Assembly: GCF_001748085.1 (NCBI RefSeq)
Contig: NZ_BBZK01000011.1
Location: 101,272-165,271 of the forward strand
DNA: 64,000 nt
Reading direction: 5' to 3'
Source of the DNA: Streptomyces sp. TP-A0874
GTDB lineage: Bacteria; Actinomycetota; Actinomycetes; Streptomycetales; Streptomycetaceae
Shown: positions 49,442 through 58,600 of the stretch, in pieces
Layout of the letters: each line of letters starts with the position of its first letter
How positions within the stretch are numbered: position 1 is the stretch's first letter
Notes under the pieces: generated by a model
Told to the model about the DNA's origin: nothing
The model's database searches: none
Seen by the model: only the letters and a program-made list of their open reading frames with translations
Made by a program: the position numbers and the translations under genes

Positions 49442-49470
49442 GGAAATTAACGTAGCGTTCGTTATGTTCC
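49442..49470. promoter_or_regulatory. 29-bp imperfect inverted repeat upstream of HAD gene, candidate receptor operator
   Basis: GGAAATTAACG, seven bases (TAGCGTT), CGTTATGTTCC: the arms match in 9 of 11 positions. The size and A/T-flanked symmetry are those of TetR-type autoregulatory elements. It lies 176 bases before the HAD start. Confidence 0.45.
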
Positions 49471-49645
49471 ACCGGGAGCTTCCCGATGGACGTCGAATCG
49501 CGGTCTCCCCACCCGTGGGACCGCCACGTCGAAAAAGCGGTGTACGGCCGCCCACGACAGCGACCCCTTTCCGTGTGCTCCTTCACGCTGCGTGGAACCG
49601 CGCGCCCCGCCGCAGTTCACAGACACCCATCGAAGAAGGTCGAAA

Positions 49646-50338
49646 ATGGCTGCAGACCGAATCCTCAACTGGACACCCACCGCCGTCGTCTTCGACTGCG
49701 ACGGCACCCTGATGGACACCGAACGCCACTGGCAGGAGGCCCGGGAACTCGTACTACGCAGGTACGGGGTGGCGCTGGACGCGGATTTCGCCGAACGCGC
49801 CAAGGGAATGCACTACACCGAGTGCGGGCGGCTGCTGGCGGAGACCGCGGGCCGCCCAGAGCTGACCGAGGAGATGACCGGCCGGCTTCTCGGGTGCTTC
49901 CGGGCCCTGGTCGCCGACAACCCGGTCACCACCCAGGGGGCACCGGAGTTCGTCGCCCTCACCCACGAGTTCGCGCCGCTGGCCGTCGCCAGCAACTGCC
50001 CGCGGGACGTCGTGGAGACCTGCCTGGACACGGCGGGTCTGCTCCCGTACTTCGGCCACATCTCGGTGCCGGGTACCGGGGTGCGTCCCAAGCCCCACCC
50101 CGACGTCTACCTGACCGCCGTCCGGGAGTCCGGCGCCGAGCCGACGGACTGCCTGGCGATCGAGGACTCGCTCTGCGGGATCAGGTCCGCCGTCCGGGCG
50201 GGCATGCGGGTCCTCGGGGTCGGTCCGCATCCGGACGAGGAGAGCCTCGCCCTGGTGGACCTCTGGGTTCCGTCGCTCGACGACCCCCGGCTGCTCGCCT
50301 GGGCCAAGAGCCGCGTCCTGCCGGAAGTGGCCCGCTGA
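49646..50338 (+). CDS. HAD-superfamily phosphatase/phosphomutase-like protein
   Basis: 230 residues. Motif I VVFDCDGTLMDTERHWQEAR (Asp nucleophile and acid/base Asp, residues about 14-33), motif II PLAVASNCPRD (about 112-122), motif III Lys in GVRPKPHPDVYL, and motif IV CLAIEDSLCGIRSA. It is a beta-phosphoglucomutase/DOG-phosphatase subfamily HAD. Position 256 bp behind the afsA-type gene on the same strand makes a butenolide-phosphate phosphatase role attractive; not shown. ATG 49646 has AAGAAGG at the proper spacing. Confidence 0.88.
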   Translation: MAADRILNWTPTAVVFDCDGTLMDTERHWQEARELVLRRYGVALDADFAERAKGMHYTECGRLLAETAGRPELTEEMTGRLLGCFRALVADNPVTTQGAPEFVALTHEFAPLAVASNCPRDVVETCLDTAGLLPYFGHISVPGTGVRPKPHPDVYLTAVRESGAEPTDCLAIEDSLCGIRSAVRAGMRVLGVGPHPDEESLALVDLWVPSLDDPRLLAWAKSRVLPEVAR

Positions 50339-50369
50339 GCGGGCGCTGACCGTCGAGGACGACGGACGC

Positions 50370-50391
50370 CGGGCGGATCTCCGACCGCCCG
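50370..50391. terminator. Short hairpin between convergent HAD and dhaL genes
   Basis: A seven-bp perfect stem (50370-50376 with 50385-50391), loop of eight bases, located between convergent genes. Confidence 0.5.
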
Positions 50392-50411
50392 CCCGGCCGG
50401 AGCGGGGGCCG

Positions 50412-51104
50412 TCAGGGCCTCCGCTCCTCCTCCGCCCGCTCCGCCAGCAGCGGCGCCAGTTCGGTGACCGTACCGTCGGCGGAGGCGAAGAGGAGGGCGA
50501 TCCCCACCGCGCCCGGGTCGGCTACCCCGGAGACCCGGTCTCCCAGGTAGCTGGCCCGGCCGCGCCGGGCCCGCAGGTGCGCGGTCTCCCGCACTCCGCC
50601 CCAGGCGCCTTCGGCCGCGGTGACCAGGGCCTGGTCGGGCGTCAGGTCCGCCGGGCACCGGCGCAGCGCCTCGGCCGCCGGAGCCAGCGCGTCGATGAGC
50701 GTCTTGTCCCCGGGGGCGGCCTCGCCCACTCGTCTGACGGCCGCCAGCCCGGCCTCGGTGCCGGCCGCGAGGCCCGGCGTGGTGAGCACCGGCGCGGTGT
50801 CCTCCGCCGAGACGGCCAGCTCCTGGAAGAGGAGCCCGAACAGTGGTCCGCTGGTGCCGCCCACTTCGTCCAGGAAGACGGTGGCCGTGATGTCGAGTGG
50901 GACCCGCGCCGCCCCGGCCCCCTCCCCGGCGGACCGGTCACGGTCCAGGGCGCGCACCGCCAGGGTCAGTCCGGCGCCGAGGTTGGCGCCGAAGTCGCCG
51001 TCCCCGGCCTGCTGGTCCAACTCCGTCAACTCCGGTTCGGTGGCCAGCACCGAGTCACCGAACCGGCGGATCCAGCCCTCGGTGAACGTTCTGTCGAAGA
51101 TCAT
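50412..51104 (-). CDS. Dihydroxyacetone kinase, DhaL-type ADP-binding subunit
   Basis: 230 residues, all-helical DhaL fold. The nucleotide and Mg site is LTELDQQAGDGDFGANLGAGL (about residues 29-49); the DxDHG motif of DhaL is here GDGDFG, with Phe in place of the usual His. A loop like GGTSGPLFGLLFQELA follows at about 88-103, then APGDKTLIDALAPAAEAL and the conserved ARRGRASYLGDRVSGVADPGA. It lies 23 bases after dhaK on the same strand. The Asp ligands are intact; the His-to-Phe change may alter catalysis. Confidence 0.9.
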   Translation of the reverse strand: MIFDRTFTEGWIRRFGDSVLATEPELTELDQQAGDGDFGANLGAGLTLAVRALDRDRSAGEGAGAARVPLDITATVFLDEVGGTSGPLFGLLFQELAVSAEDTAPVLTTPGLAAGTEAGLAAVRRVGEAAPGDKTLIDALAPAAEALRRCPADLTPDQALVTAAEGAWGGVRETAHLRARRGRASYLGDRVSGVADPGAVGIALLFASADGTVTELAPLLAERAEEERRP

Positions 51105-51127
51105 GGCATCAGCCCCTGGACTAGTGC

Positions 51128-52126
51128 TTACCACCGCCACGCCGCGGTATGGACCGGCGCGTCGAACAGAGCGATCTCCTCCTCCACCACGAGGAGCAGG
51201 GTGAGGGAGAAGCCCCTCATGTCGAGAGCGGTCACGTAGTCACCGACCAGGCTGCGCGCCAGGTGTACACCCCGGGCGTCCAGAAGCTGGCCCAACTCCC
51301 TGGTGATCGCGTACATCTCCAGGCGGGTGATCGATCCCAGCCCGTTGACGAGCGCGATCACGCTGGCGCCCGCGGGGGGCTCCAGAGCGTTCAGCAGCGT
51401 GTCGGTCATCCGTTCCACCAGGGCGTCCAGCGGTTCGTGGACGATCGAGCGGTCCGCCCGTTCCCCGTGGATCCCGACCCCGAACTCCAGGTAGTTCGCC
51501 GGGATCTCGAAGGCCGGCAGACCGTTCCCCGGGGCCGTGTGAGCGGCCGAGGCCGCGGCGATGCTGCGGCAGCGGCTGGTCAGCGAGGCACCGAGATCGG
51601 CGAGCTCCGCCAGCCCCAGACCGGTGTCCGCGGCGGCGCCGAGGATCTTCTCGACGAGCACGGTGGCTCCGGTGCCCCGCCTCCCCACGGCGATGTCCTC
51701 TGAGTCGGAGGCGAGGTCGTCGTCGATCAGCACTCTGGCACAGGGGATGCCCTGGTGCGCCAGGCGTTCGGCGGCGATCGCGAAGTTGATCCGGTCTCCG
51801 GTGTAGTTCTTGACGATGTGCAGCACCCCGTCGGCTCGGGCCACCGCCCGGGAGGCTTCGAAGATCTGCCGGTTGTGGGGTGAGGCGAAGACCCGTCCGG
51901 GGCAGGCGGCGTCCAGCATTCCGGCTCCGACGAATCCGATGTGCAGGGGTTCGTGACCGGAACCACCTCCGGACAGCAGGGCCACCCGTCGCTCCGGGGA
52001 GCCGCGCAATGCACGGACGTGTCCGTGCTCGACGTTGTGTTCCACCAGTCCCCGGTGCGCCAGGGCGAATCCGTCCAGGGCATCGGACACCAGCGACTCT
52101 GACTCTCTCGCGAAGTACGAGGCCAT
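51128..52126 (-). CDS. dhaK: Dihydroxyacetone kinase, substrate-binding subunit DhaK
   Basis: 332 residues. The first His motif VALLSGGGSGHEPLHIGFVG (about residues 48-67) and the covalent substrate His in YLEFGVGIHGERADRS (about 211-226) are both present, together with NYTGDRINFAIAAERL. DhaK binds dihydroxyacetone by a hemiaminal bond to that His. DhaL follows on the same strand. Start ATG 52126. In the PTS-type pathway the phosphate is supplied by a DhaL-ATP/DhaM relay; a DhaL-DhaM fusion is 4 kb away. Confidence 0.92.
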   Translation of the reverse strand: MASYFARESESLVSDALDGFALAHRGLVEHNVEHGHVRALRGSPERRVALLSGGGSGHEPLHIGFVGAGMLDAACPGRVFASPHNRQIFEASRAVARADGVLHIVKNYTGDRINFAIAAERLAHQGIPCARVLIDDDLASDSEDIAVGRRGTGATVLVEKILGAAADTGLGLAELADLGASLTSRCRSIAAASAAHTAPGNGLPAFEIPANYLEFGVGIHGERADRSIVHEPLDALVERMTDTLLNALEPPAGASVIALVNGLGSITRLEMYAITRELGQLLDARGVHLARSLVGDYVTALDMRGFSLTLLLVVEEEIALFDAPVHTAAWRW

Positions 52127-52470
52127 GGCGGCTCCCTGAGGTGATCATGGCCAATGGGGCACTCGCTGTGACCGAACCTCTCGTTCTGCCCATCGTGCGG
52201 CGACCTCGGGGGGACGGCAACTCGTCAGGGCGGCCGGAGGGTCCCGCGGGGGATGGATGGCACGTCCTCCGACCGCCTTCCACCCGGCTGGACGCCGGCG
52301 GAAGGAAACCGGGCGGGAGCCGGCCCCCCCGAAGCCCCTGTGACCAACGTCACTCCCTACGGATCGTGTCCGCACGTGTGCAGCGATTACCGGGCCCGCG
52401 AGCAGGGAAATCCTTGCTGTGGTCGAGGCCGATGCCGCCCCGATCAGCCCATTCGAGGGGGAAGATGCAT
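52127..52470. other. Intergenic region between dhaK and a hypothetical gene
   Basis: 344 bp with divergent promoters expected. The frame of the downstream gene stays open across it, but only the part from 52471 has a real ribosome-binding site. No repeats or RNA element seen. Confidence 0.4.
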
Positions 52471-52908
52471 ATGCGCAGTAGGCGCCCCAACCGCAGTGAC
52501 CGCAGCCGACCGGCCTCCGCCGCGGCGATTCCCGAACAGTGCGCCTTCGAGGCGGTCGACGCCCCGGACACCGCCGAGCCGGACAGCTGTGACGACACGT
52601 ACGAGATCTTCCGGGTGATCTGCCCGGACTGCGCGCGACCGATCGCCCTGCTCGCCGACGAGCAGGCGCTTCCGGAGCACGCGCTCTGCCCCACCCCCTG
52701 GAACCCCTTCGGGCTGCGGGTCTGCCCGGGCACCGGGCGCGCCGTCACCGACGCCAGCCCGGCGGACGACACGCTCCACGCCCACGAGCAGGACGCCGCG
52801 CTCCTGCTGACGCTGCCCGAGGGTCTGGACTGGCGGACCCAGCCGTTCTCACACGCCGGCGGACCGGGCTCCCGGCCGGTCCGGGTAGCGGTACTCCAAC
52901 ACCACTAG
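52471..52908 (+). CDS. Hypothetical protein, 145 aa, with a CxxC pair
   Basis: Begins MRSRRPNRSDRSRPASAAAI. A Cys-rich core, ICPDCARPIALLADEQALP-type text followed by CPTPWNPFGLRVCPGTG, could bind zinc or form a small ribbon (Cys at about residues 38, 49, 52, 68, 80). No known family is recognised. ATG 52471 is nine bases after GAGGGGG; ATG 52465 is possible but abuts it. The last residues are HAGGPGSRPVRVAVLQHH. Function unknown. Confidence 0.55.
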   Translation: MRSRRPNRSDRSRPASAAAIPEQCAFEAVDAPDTAEPDSCDDTYEIFRVICPDCARPIALLADEQALPEHALCPTPWNPFGLRVCPGTGRAVTDASPADDTLHAHEQDAALLLTLPEGLDWRTQPFSHAGGPGSRPVRVAVLQHH

Positions 52909-53272
52909 AAGTCGTCTCCGCTCCGGTGGATCACGGGTTCCCCGCCCCCCACCGGGCGCCCCCTCACATCCGGCCGCCAGCTCGCGGCGCCTGGGCCACG
53001 GACACCGGCGACGCACCAGACCGCCGGAGGGGTGAACGGCGCTGCCGGCCCACGCCACCCGGACGAATGTCATCCCCCGGCTCCCCGAAAGGCTTACGGG
53101 GTGGCGCCACACCTTCCCGAACGACAGCCGGGACCCCACTTCCGCTCGAGCTTCGCCGGCATGCCCGCACGGGGCCGGGCCCTGTCCGAGATCAGCCCCC
53201 GACGGGCGCGAACGCCCAGGTCCCACCGGGCGGTCCCGTAGGACGCCCGGTGGGACCTGAGCCGGGCTCGGC
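52909..53272. other. Intergenic region with terminator
   Basis: 364 bp between convergent genes, ending with the 16-bp hairpin at 53217-53259. The rest has no recognisable coding sequence. Confidence 0.5.
53217..53259. terminator. Bidirectional terminator (16-bp perfect stem)
   Basis: Arms 53217-53232 and 53244-53259 are exact reverse complements around an 11-base loop. It lies 14 bases past the acyl-CoA dehydrogenase stop on the minus strand. Confidence 0.8.
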
Positions 53273-54445
53273 TCAGCGGCTCTCCGGACCGGCCAGGTGC
53301 CGGGCGACGACCATACGCTGGATCTGGTTGGTGCCCTCCACTATCTGGAGCACCTTCGCCTCCCGCAGGTACCGCTCCGCTGGGAAGTCGGCCGTGTAAC
53401 CGTAGCCGCCGAGCAGTTGGACCGCGTCCGTGGTGACCCGCATCGCGGTGTCGGTGCAGAACAGTTTCGCCATCGCCGCCTCCTTGGAGAACGGCAGACC
53501 CTCGTCCCGCAGCCGCGCGGCCGACAGGTAGAGGGCGCGTCCGGCCTCCAGCTGGGTGGCCATGTCGGCCAGCATGAAGCGCAGTCCCTGGAAGTCGACG
53601 ACGGGTCGGCCGAACTGCCGGCGGCCGGCGGTGAAAGCGAGCGCCTCGTCCAGTGCGGCCTGCGCCACACCGATCGCGCAGGCGGCGATACCCAGCCGGC
53701 CGGAGTCCAGCGCGGAGAGCGCGACCGCGAACCCCTGGCCCTCCTCGCCCAGCCGCCGGGAGTCGGCCACCCGCACACCGTCGAAGTGCACCTGGGCGGT
53801 GACGGAACCGTTCATCCCCATCTTGCGCTCCGGCGCCGCGGCCGAGAGGCCCTCCGCGTCGCCGGGCACCAGGAAGGCGGTGATGCCCCGGGCGCCCGGT
53901 CCCCCGGTGCGGGCGAGCACGGTGTAGAAGTCCGCGATCCCGCCGTGGGTGATCCACGCCTTGGTTCCCTCGAGTATCCAGTCGTCCCCGGACCGCACCG
54001 CCCGGGTGCGCAGGCTCGCCGCGTCCGAACCGGAGGACGGCTCGGAGAGGCAGTAGGCGCCCAGCAGACCGCCGCCGAGCATGGCGGGCAGATGCTCGGC
54101 GCGCTGCTTCTCGCTGCCGAAGACTGCGGTGCCGTGGCAGGCGAGACTGTGGACGCTGACCCCCAGCCCGACGGTGAGCCGGGCCGCGGCGAGCTCCTCG
54201 AGCACCTGGAGGTAGACCTCGTAGGGCTGGCCCCCGCCCCCGTGCTCCTCGTCGTAGGGGAGGCCCAGCAGGCCCGACTCCGACAGCAGGGTGAAGATCT
54301 CGCGCGGAAAACGCCCTTCGGCCTCTTGCTCGGCCGTCTGCGGGGCGATCTCCTGCCGGGCCAGTTCACGGACGAGGTCGAGGAGGTCCCGGGCCTCTTG
54401 GGTGGGCAGCCTGCGCTGCACCGGCTGTGGGACGCGGTCGGGCAT
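53273..54445 (-). CDS. Acyl-CoA dehydrogenase
   Basis: 390 residues, full family length. Visible motifs: ELARQEIAPQTAEQEAEGRFP, GLLGLPYDEEHGGGG, FAD-binding GAYCLSEPSSGSDAASLRT (about residues 129-147), WILEGTKAWITHGGIADFY, RKMGMNGSVTAQVHFDGVRV, and the catalytic Glu region LREAKVLQIVEGTNQIQRMV near the end. It should catalyse the first step of beta-oxidation or branched-chain acyl-CoA breakdown; chain-length preference is not readable. Start ATG 54445 with GGAGAGC nearby. Not obviously linked to its neighbours. Confidence 0.92.
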   Translation of the reverse strand: MPDRVPQPVQRRLPTQEARDLLDLVRELARQEIAPQTAEQEAEGRFPREIFTLLSESGLLGLPYDEEHGGGGQPYEVYLQVLEELAAARLTVGLGVSVHSLACHGTAVFGSEKQRAEHLPAMLGGGLLGAYCLSEPSSGSDAASLRTRAVRSGDDWILEGTKAWITHGGIADFYTVLARTGGPGARGITAFLVPGDAEGLSAAAPERKMGMNGSVTAQVHFDGVRVADSRRLGEEGQGFAVALSALDSGRLGIAACAIGVAQAALDEALAFTAGRRQFGRPVVDFQGLRFMLADMATQLEAGRALYLSAARLRDEGLPFSKEAAMAKLFCTDTAMRVTTDAVQLLGGYGYTADFPAERYLREAKVLQIVEGTNQIQRMVVARHLAGPESR

Positions 54446-54649
54446 GGCGGCGCTCTCCTCCTTGTCGGGCGCTGCGGCGTCGTTCCGCTCGGGGTGTCGC
54501 GGTGAACGCCGTTCGAGGTGCTGCGCCGCCGGGCGGTCTAACCCGTCCCGGATCTCGGCACAGGCTGACCAGCGGCTGCGGCCAGTTGAGTATGCCCGAT
54601 CATTGGCGCTCCGTCACGGGCGACCTTGGTGCCTCCAGCCACCACGAGA

Positions 54650-54687
54650 ATTGGTCCGAACCATTGACCCTAATGGTCTAGTCCTCC
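54650..54687 (+). promoter_or_regulatory. Paired dre-like/direct-repeat operators upstream of chitinase gene
   Basis: ATTGGTCCGAACCATT (54650-54665) and AATGGTCTAGTCCTCC (54672-54687) each match 11 of 16 positions of the DasR consensus ACTGGTCTAGACCAGT. The TGGTC cores are 22 bp apart. This is the paired TGGTC direct-repeat arrangement known upstream of streptomycete chitinase genes. They lie 78-115 bases before the start codon. Confidence 0.7.
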
Positions 54688-54764
54688 TACGGTGCGGACA
54701 CGACGCTCCGCACCCCCGGTGCGGGCGAGGCTCTCGCTCTCCCCCCCACTCCAGAGGAGATCCC

Positions 54765-56012
<1,248 letters not shown>

Positions 56013-56042
56013 CAGTCGGATTTTCCGCCTTAGGAGCAGACT

Positions 56043-56085
56043 GGGAGCGTACGGTCCGAGGCCCGTCCTCGGACCGTACGCTCCC
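56043..56085 (+). terminator. Strong terminator between chitinase and DhaL-DhaM genes
   Basis: A perfect 19-bp stem (56043-56061 with 56067-56085) and a CCCGT loop. It ends 29 bases before the next start, so readthrough must be limited. Confidence 0.85.
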
Positions 56086-56114
56086 GCTCTCCCTCGACCC
56101 GAGGAGATCCCGCC

Positions 56115-57335
56115 ATGACTGTGCCCCCCGACTCCACCACCCTCGACACCGGTTTCTTCCTCCGATGGCTCGAACGCGCCACCCAGGTGATCGAGGAGCA
56201 GGCCCGTCACCTGACGGAGTTGGACTCCCCCATCGGGGACGCCGACCACGGGACGAACCTCAAACGGGGCTTCACCTCGGCCCTGGCGGCGGTGAGCGAA
56301 AATCCACCGGAGACGCCGGCGGCCCTGCTGAAGTCCTTCGGCACACACCTCACCAACACCGTCGGGGGTGCCTCCGGTCCCTTGTACGGCACGGTGCTGC
56401 GGCGCGCCGCGCGGGTACTGGGCGGGGCGGAGACGGTGCCGCCCGAGGCACTGGGCGAGGCGCTGAGCGCGGCGGTCGCCGGCGTCGGCAGGCTCGGCGA
56501 CTCCGGTCCGGGGGACAAGACCATGCTCGACGCGCTCACACCGGCCGCCGAGGCCTACCGTGGCGCGCTGGAGAACGGCTCCAGCACCGCCGACGCCCTC
56601 CAGGCCGCGGCGCGCGCCGCACGGGAGGGTGCCGAGGCGACCATCCCGCTGCAAGCCCGCCGCGGCCGTGCGAGTTACCTCGGCGCTCGGAGCGTCGGCC
56701 ACGAGGACCCCGGCGCGGCCTCCTCGGCGCTGCTGATCGGAGCGCTGTACGAGACGGCGGTGGAGGAGCCGAGCGGCACTGGCGGAGCGGCAGGGCGGTC
56801 GGGGACGGCAGCCGAGGGCGCGGAGGCGGGCGCCCCCGAGGCGTCGGCCGCCGCCGGGGACACCGAGGGGGCGGTCGCGGAGGAGGCCCCGGCCTCCTCC
56901 GCTCCCGCGACCGGCGAACCGGCGGCGCCGGGACGGGTCGGGGTGGTGCTGGTCTCACACAGCCGGGAGGTGGCGGTCGCCACCGCGGAGTTGGCCGAAG
57001 CGCTGACGGGCTCGGGCACCCCCGCCCCGGTGGCCGCGGCCGGGGGCGCGGTGGACGGCTCCATCGGCACCAGCTCGGAGCTGGTCAGGGAAGCGGTGCG
57101 GCGGGTGGACGAGGGCAGGGGCGCGGTCGTGCTGTGCGATATGGGGAGCGCGGTGCTCACGGTCAAGGCGCTGCTCGGCGAGACCGGTGAGAGCGCGCTC
57201 CCGGAGAACGTCCGGATCGCAGACGCGCCCTTCGTCGAGGGGGCGGTGGCGGCACTGGTCACCGCCTCCACGGGGGCGGATCTCGACATGGTGCTCAGCG
57301 CCACCGACGACGCCCGGAGTTACCGGAAGGTCTGA
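56115..57335 (+). CDS. DhaL-DhaM fusion: ADP-binding dihydroxyacetone kinase subunit fused to PTS phosphotransfer domain
   Basis: 406 residues. The N-terminal DhaL (about 1-215) has LTELDSPIGDADHGTNLKRGF with the intact DxDHG site, TVGGASGPLYGTVLRR and ARRGRASYLGARSVGHEDPGA. A Glu/Ala/Gly-rich linker (about 217-275) joins it to a DhaM EIIA-Man-like domain (about 276-406) beginning VGVVLVSHSREVAVATAEL, whose His is the phosphorylatable one, and containing VLCDMGSAVLTVKALL. It should carry phosphate from HPr to ADP on DhaL. No HPr or EI domain is fused. GAGGAG precedes the ATG. Confidence 0.9.
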   Translation: MTVPPDSTTLDTGFFLRWLERATQVIEEQARHLTELDSPIGDADHGTNLKRGFTSALAAVSENPPETPAALLKSFGTHLTNTVGGASGPLYGTVLRRAARVLGGAETVPPEALGEALSAAVAGVGRLGDSGPGDKTMLDALTPAAEAYRGALENGSSTADALQAAARAAREGAEATIPLQARRGRASYLGARSVGHEDPGAASSALLIGALYETAVEEPSGTGGAAGRSGTAAEGAEAGAPEASAAAGDTEGAVAEEAPASSAPATGEPAAPGRVGVVLVSHSREVAVATAELAEALTGSGTPAPVAAAGGAVDGSIGTSSELVREAVRRVDEGRGAVVLCDMGSAVLTVKALLGETGESALPENVRIADAPFVEGAVAALVTASTGADLDMVLSATDDARSYRKV

Positions 57336-57438
57336 GCCTCCGGTCGTCACCTGCCGGGTGGGGGCGGGGGACCCATGGCCGCGTGGGCCGTGTCCGGTCG
57401 GCGGCGCGGAGCGTCCCCTCTTCACCGGGACTGTCGCC

Positions 57439-57765
57439 TCAACGGCGTACGGCGCTGAGCAGCAGCACCGAGTCCTCGACGATCTCCAGGTCGCGGCTGG
57501 CCTCGGGCACGGGGAGCAGATCCCCGTTGCTCGCCTCGACCGCGGACTTGCCGCTGCCCGTGCGGACCCGGCCGGTGAGCACCAGTACCGTGGCGTCCCC
57601 GGGACTTCCGTACTCGGTCATCTCCTCCCCCGCCCGCAGGGCGATCACCGTCTGCAGCAGCCGCTCCCCACTGGTGGCCACCGGCACGGCCGACCGGCCG
57701 TTGGACGCCGTGCGGGCCGCCGCCAACTGCTCACCGGCCACGGTTCTGAGCGAGATCTTCTCCAT
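57439..57765 (-). CDS. Small cupin-fold protein
   Basis: 108 residues. Starts MEKISLRTVAGEQLAAARTA. A cupin-like beta-barrel is suggested by LLQTVIALRAGEEMTEYGSPGDATVLVLTGRVRTG and GDLLPVPEASRDLEIVEDSVLLLSAVRR. The usual metal His residues of cupin motif 1 are absent (Glu/Tyr instead), so metal binding is uncertain. ATG 57765 chosen; the frame is open 58 codons further. Function unknown. Confidence 0.7.
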   Translation of the reverse strand: MEKISLRTVAGEQLAAARTASNGRSAVPVATSGERLLQTVIALRAGEEMTEYGSPGDATVLVLTGRVRTGSGKSAVEASNGDLLPVPEASRDLEIVEDSVLLLSAVRR

Positions 57766-58054
57766 GCGACCACTGTGCTCGCGTCTCGCCGCGGAACCCC
57801 GTTCGGCTCGCGGCGGCCGAGGGCACGGCTCACCGCGTTGGCCGACCGCGGGGACGTCCCGGTCCGGGTCGGCTCGCCTTCCCGGCGGCCGTGGCGTCGA
57901 ACCCGGGGAAGGACGGCCGGCCGCGCCGAACCCCATCACCTCATCGGCTTTTCGGGTGACCTGCCGGGGTGCCTCCGCAACGCGCCCGGAACGGGCGGCA
58001 GACTACGGGACAGGACGGGGGCAGGTCCTTCTCCACCCTCCGATGGGGGTCACA

Positions 58055-58495
58055 ATGCTGAGTCGAAAAATGTCCCTCGTGGTGGCCGCCGCAGTGCTCG
58101 GGATCGTACTCGGCGGCGCCAAGTGGTCCTCCTCAGGACCCGGGGAGCCGGCCAAGGCCCAGAGCGGAGACCAGAACCCGCTCCCCGCCTTCGGACCGAA
58201 CGCACCCGGGCAGTCCCCGAAGCCGGCACCCGACGCGCCGCTCTTCGCCTACGGCCAGGGCGGGTTGCTGGATTCCATCGACAGCCCGCGGGTGGGCATC
58301 TGCTATCCGCTCGACGGGGAGGCGGCTCCGGACACCTTCCGCAACGGCAGCGAACTGCCGGCCCAGTTGTTCCCGGCCGCCGACTGCGGCGGCACTCCCG
58401 ATCCACTGCTGTCCCCCGGTGGCGAACAGCAGCGGACCGAGCCGCGTCGGAGCGTGGTGTTCCTGGCCCCCGACGGAGACTCAGACTCCCGCTGA
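58055..58495 (+). CDS. Small secreted or membrane-anchored protein
   Basis: 146 residues. Residues about 5-25 form a hydrophobic segment (KMSLVVAAAVLGIVLGGAKW), a signal peptide or anchor. The rest is Pro/Gly/Ser-rich (QSPKPAPDAPLFAYGQGGLL), with a possible Cys pair near ICYPLDGE and AADCGGTP. No known domain. ATG 58055 has GGGGG seven bases upstream; ATG 58043 is in frame too. Upstream 58000 has no operon partner. Confidence 0.55.
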   Translation: MLSRKMSLVVAAAVLGIVLGGAKWSSSGPGEPAKAQSGDQNPLPAFGPNAPGQSPKPAPDAPLFAYGQGGLLDSIDSPRVGICYPLDGEAAPDTFRNGSELPAQLFPAADCGGTPDPLLSPGGEQQRTEPRRSVVFLAPDGDSDSR

Positions 58496-58551
58496 CAGCC
58501 GGCCGGCGGGCGGCTCCGCGGCGGAACCTCGGCACTGGTACGCATACGGCG

Positions 58552-58590
58552 GTGACGCCCCGCCCGAAACGTGTTCGGACGGGGCGTCAC
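58552..58590. terminator. Bidirectional terminator hairpin
   Basis: A long inverted repeat with 11+5 paired bases and one mismatch (58552-58568 with 58574-58590), between convergent genes. Confidence 0.75.
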
Positions 58591-58600
58591 GGTTCCGCCG

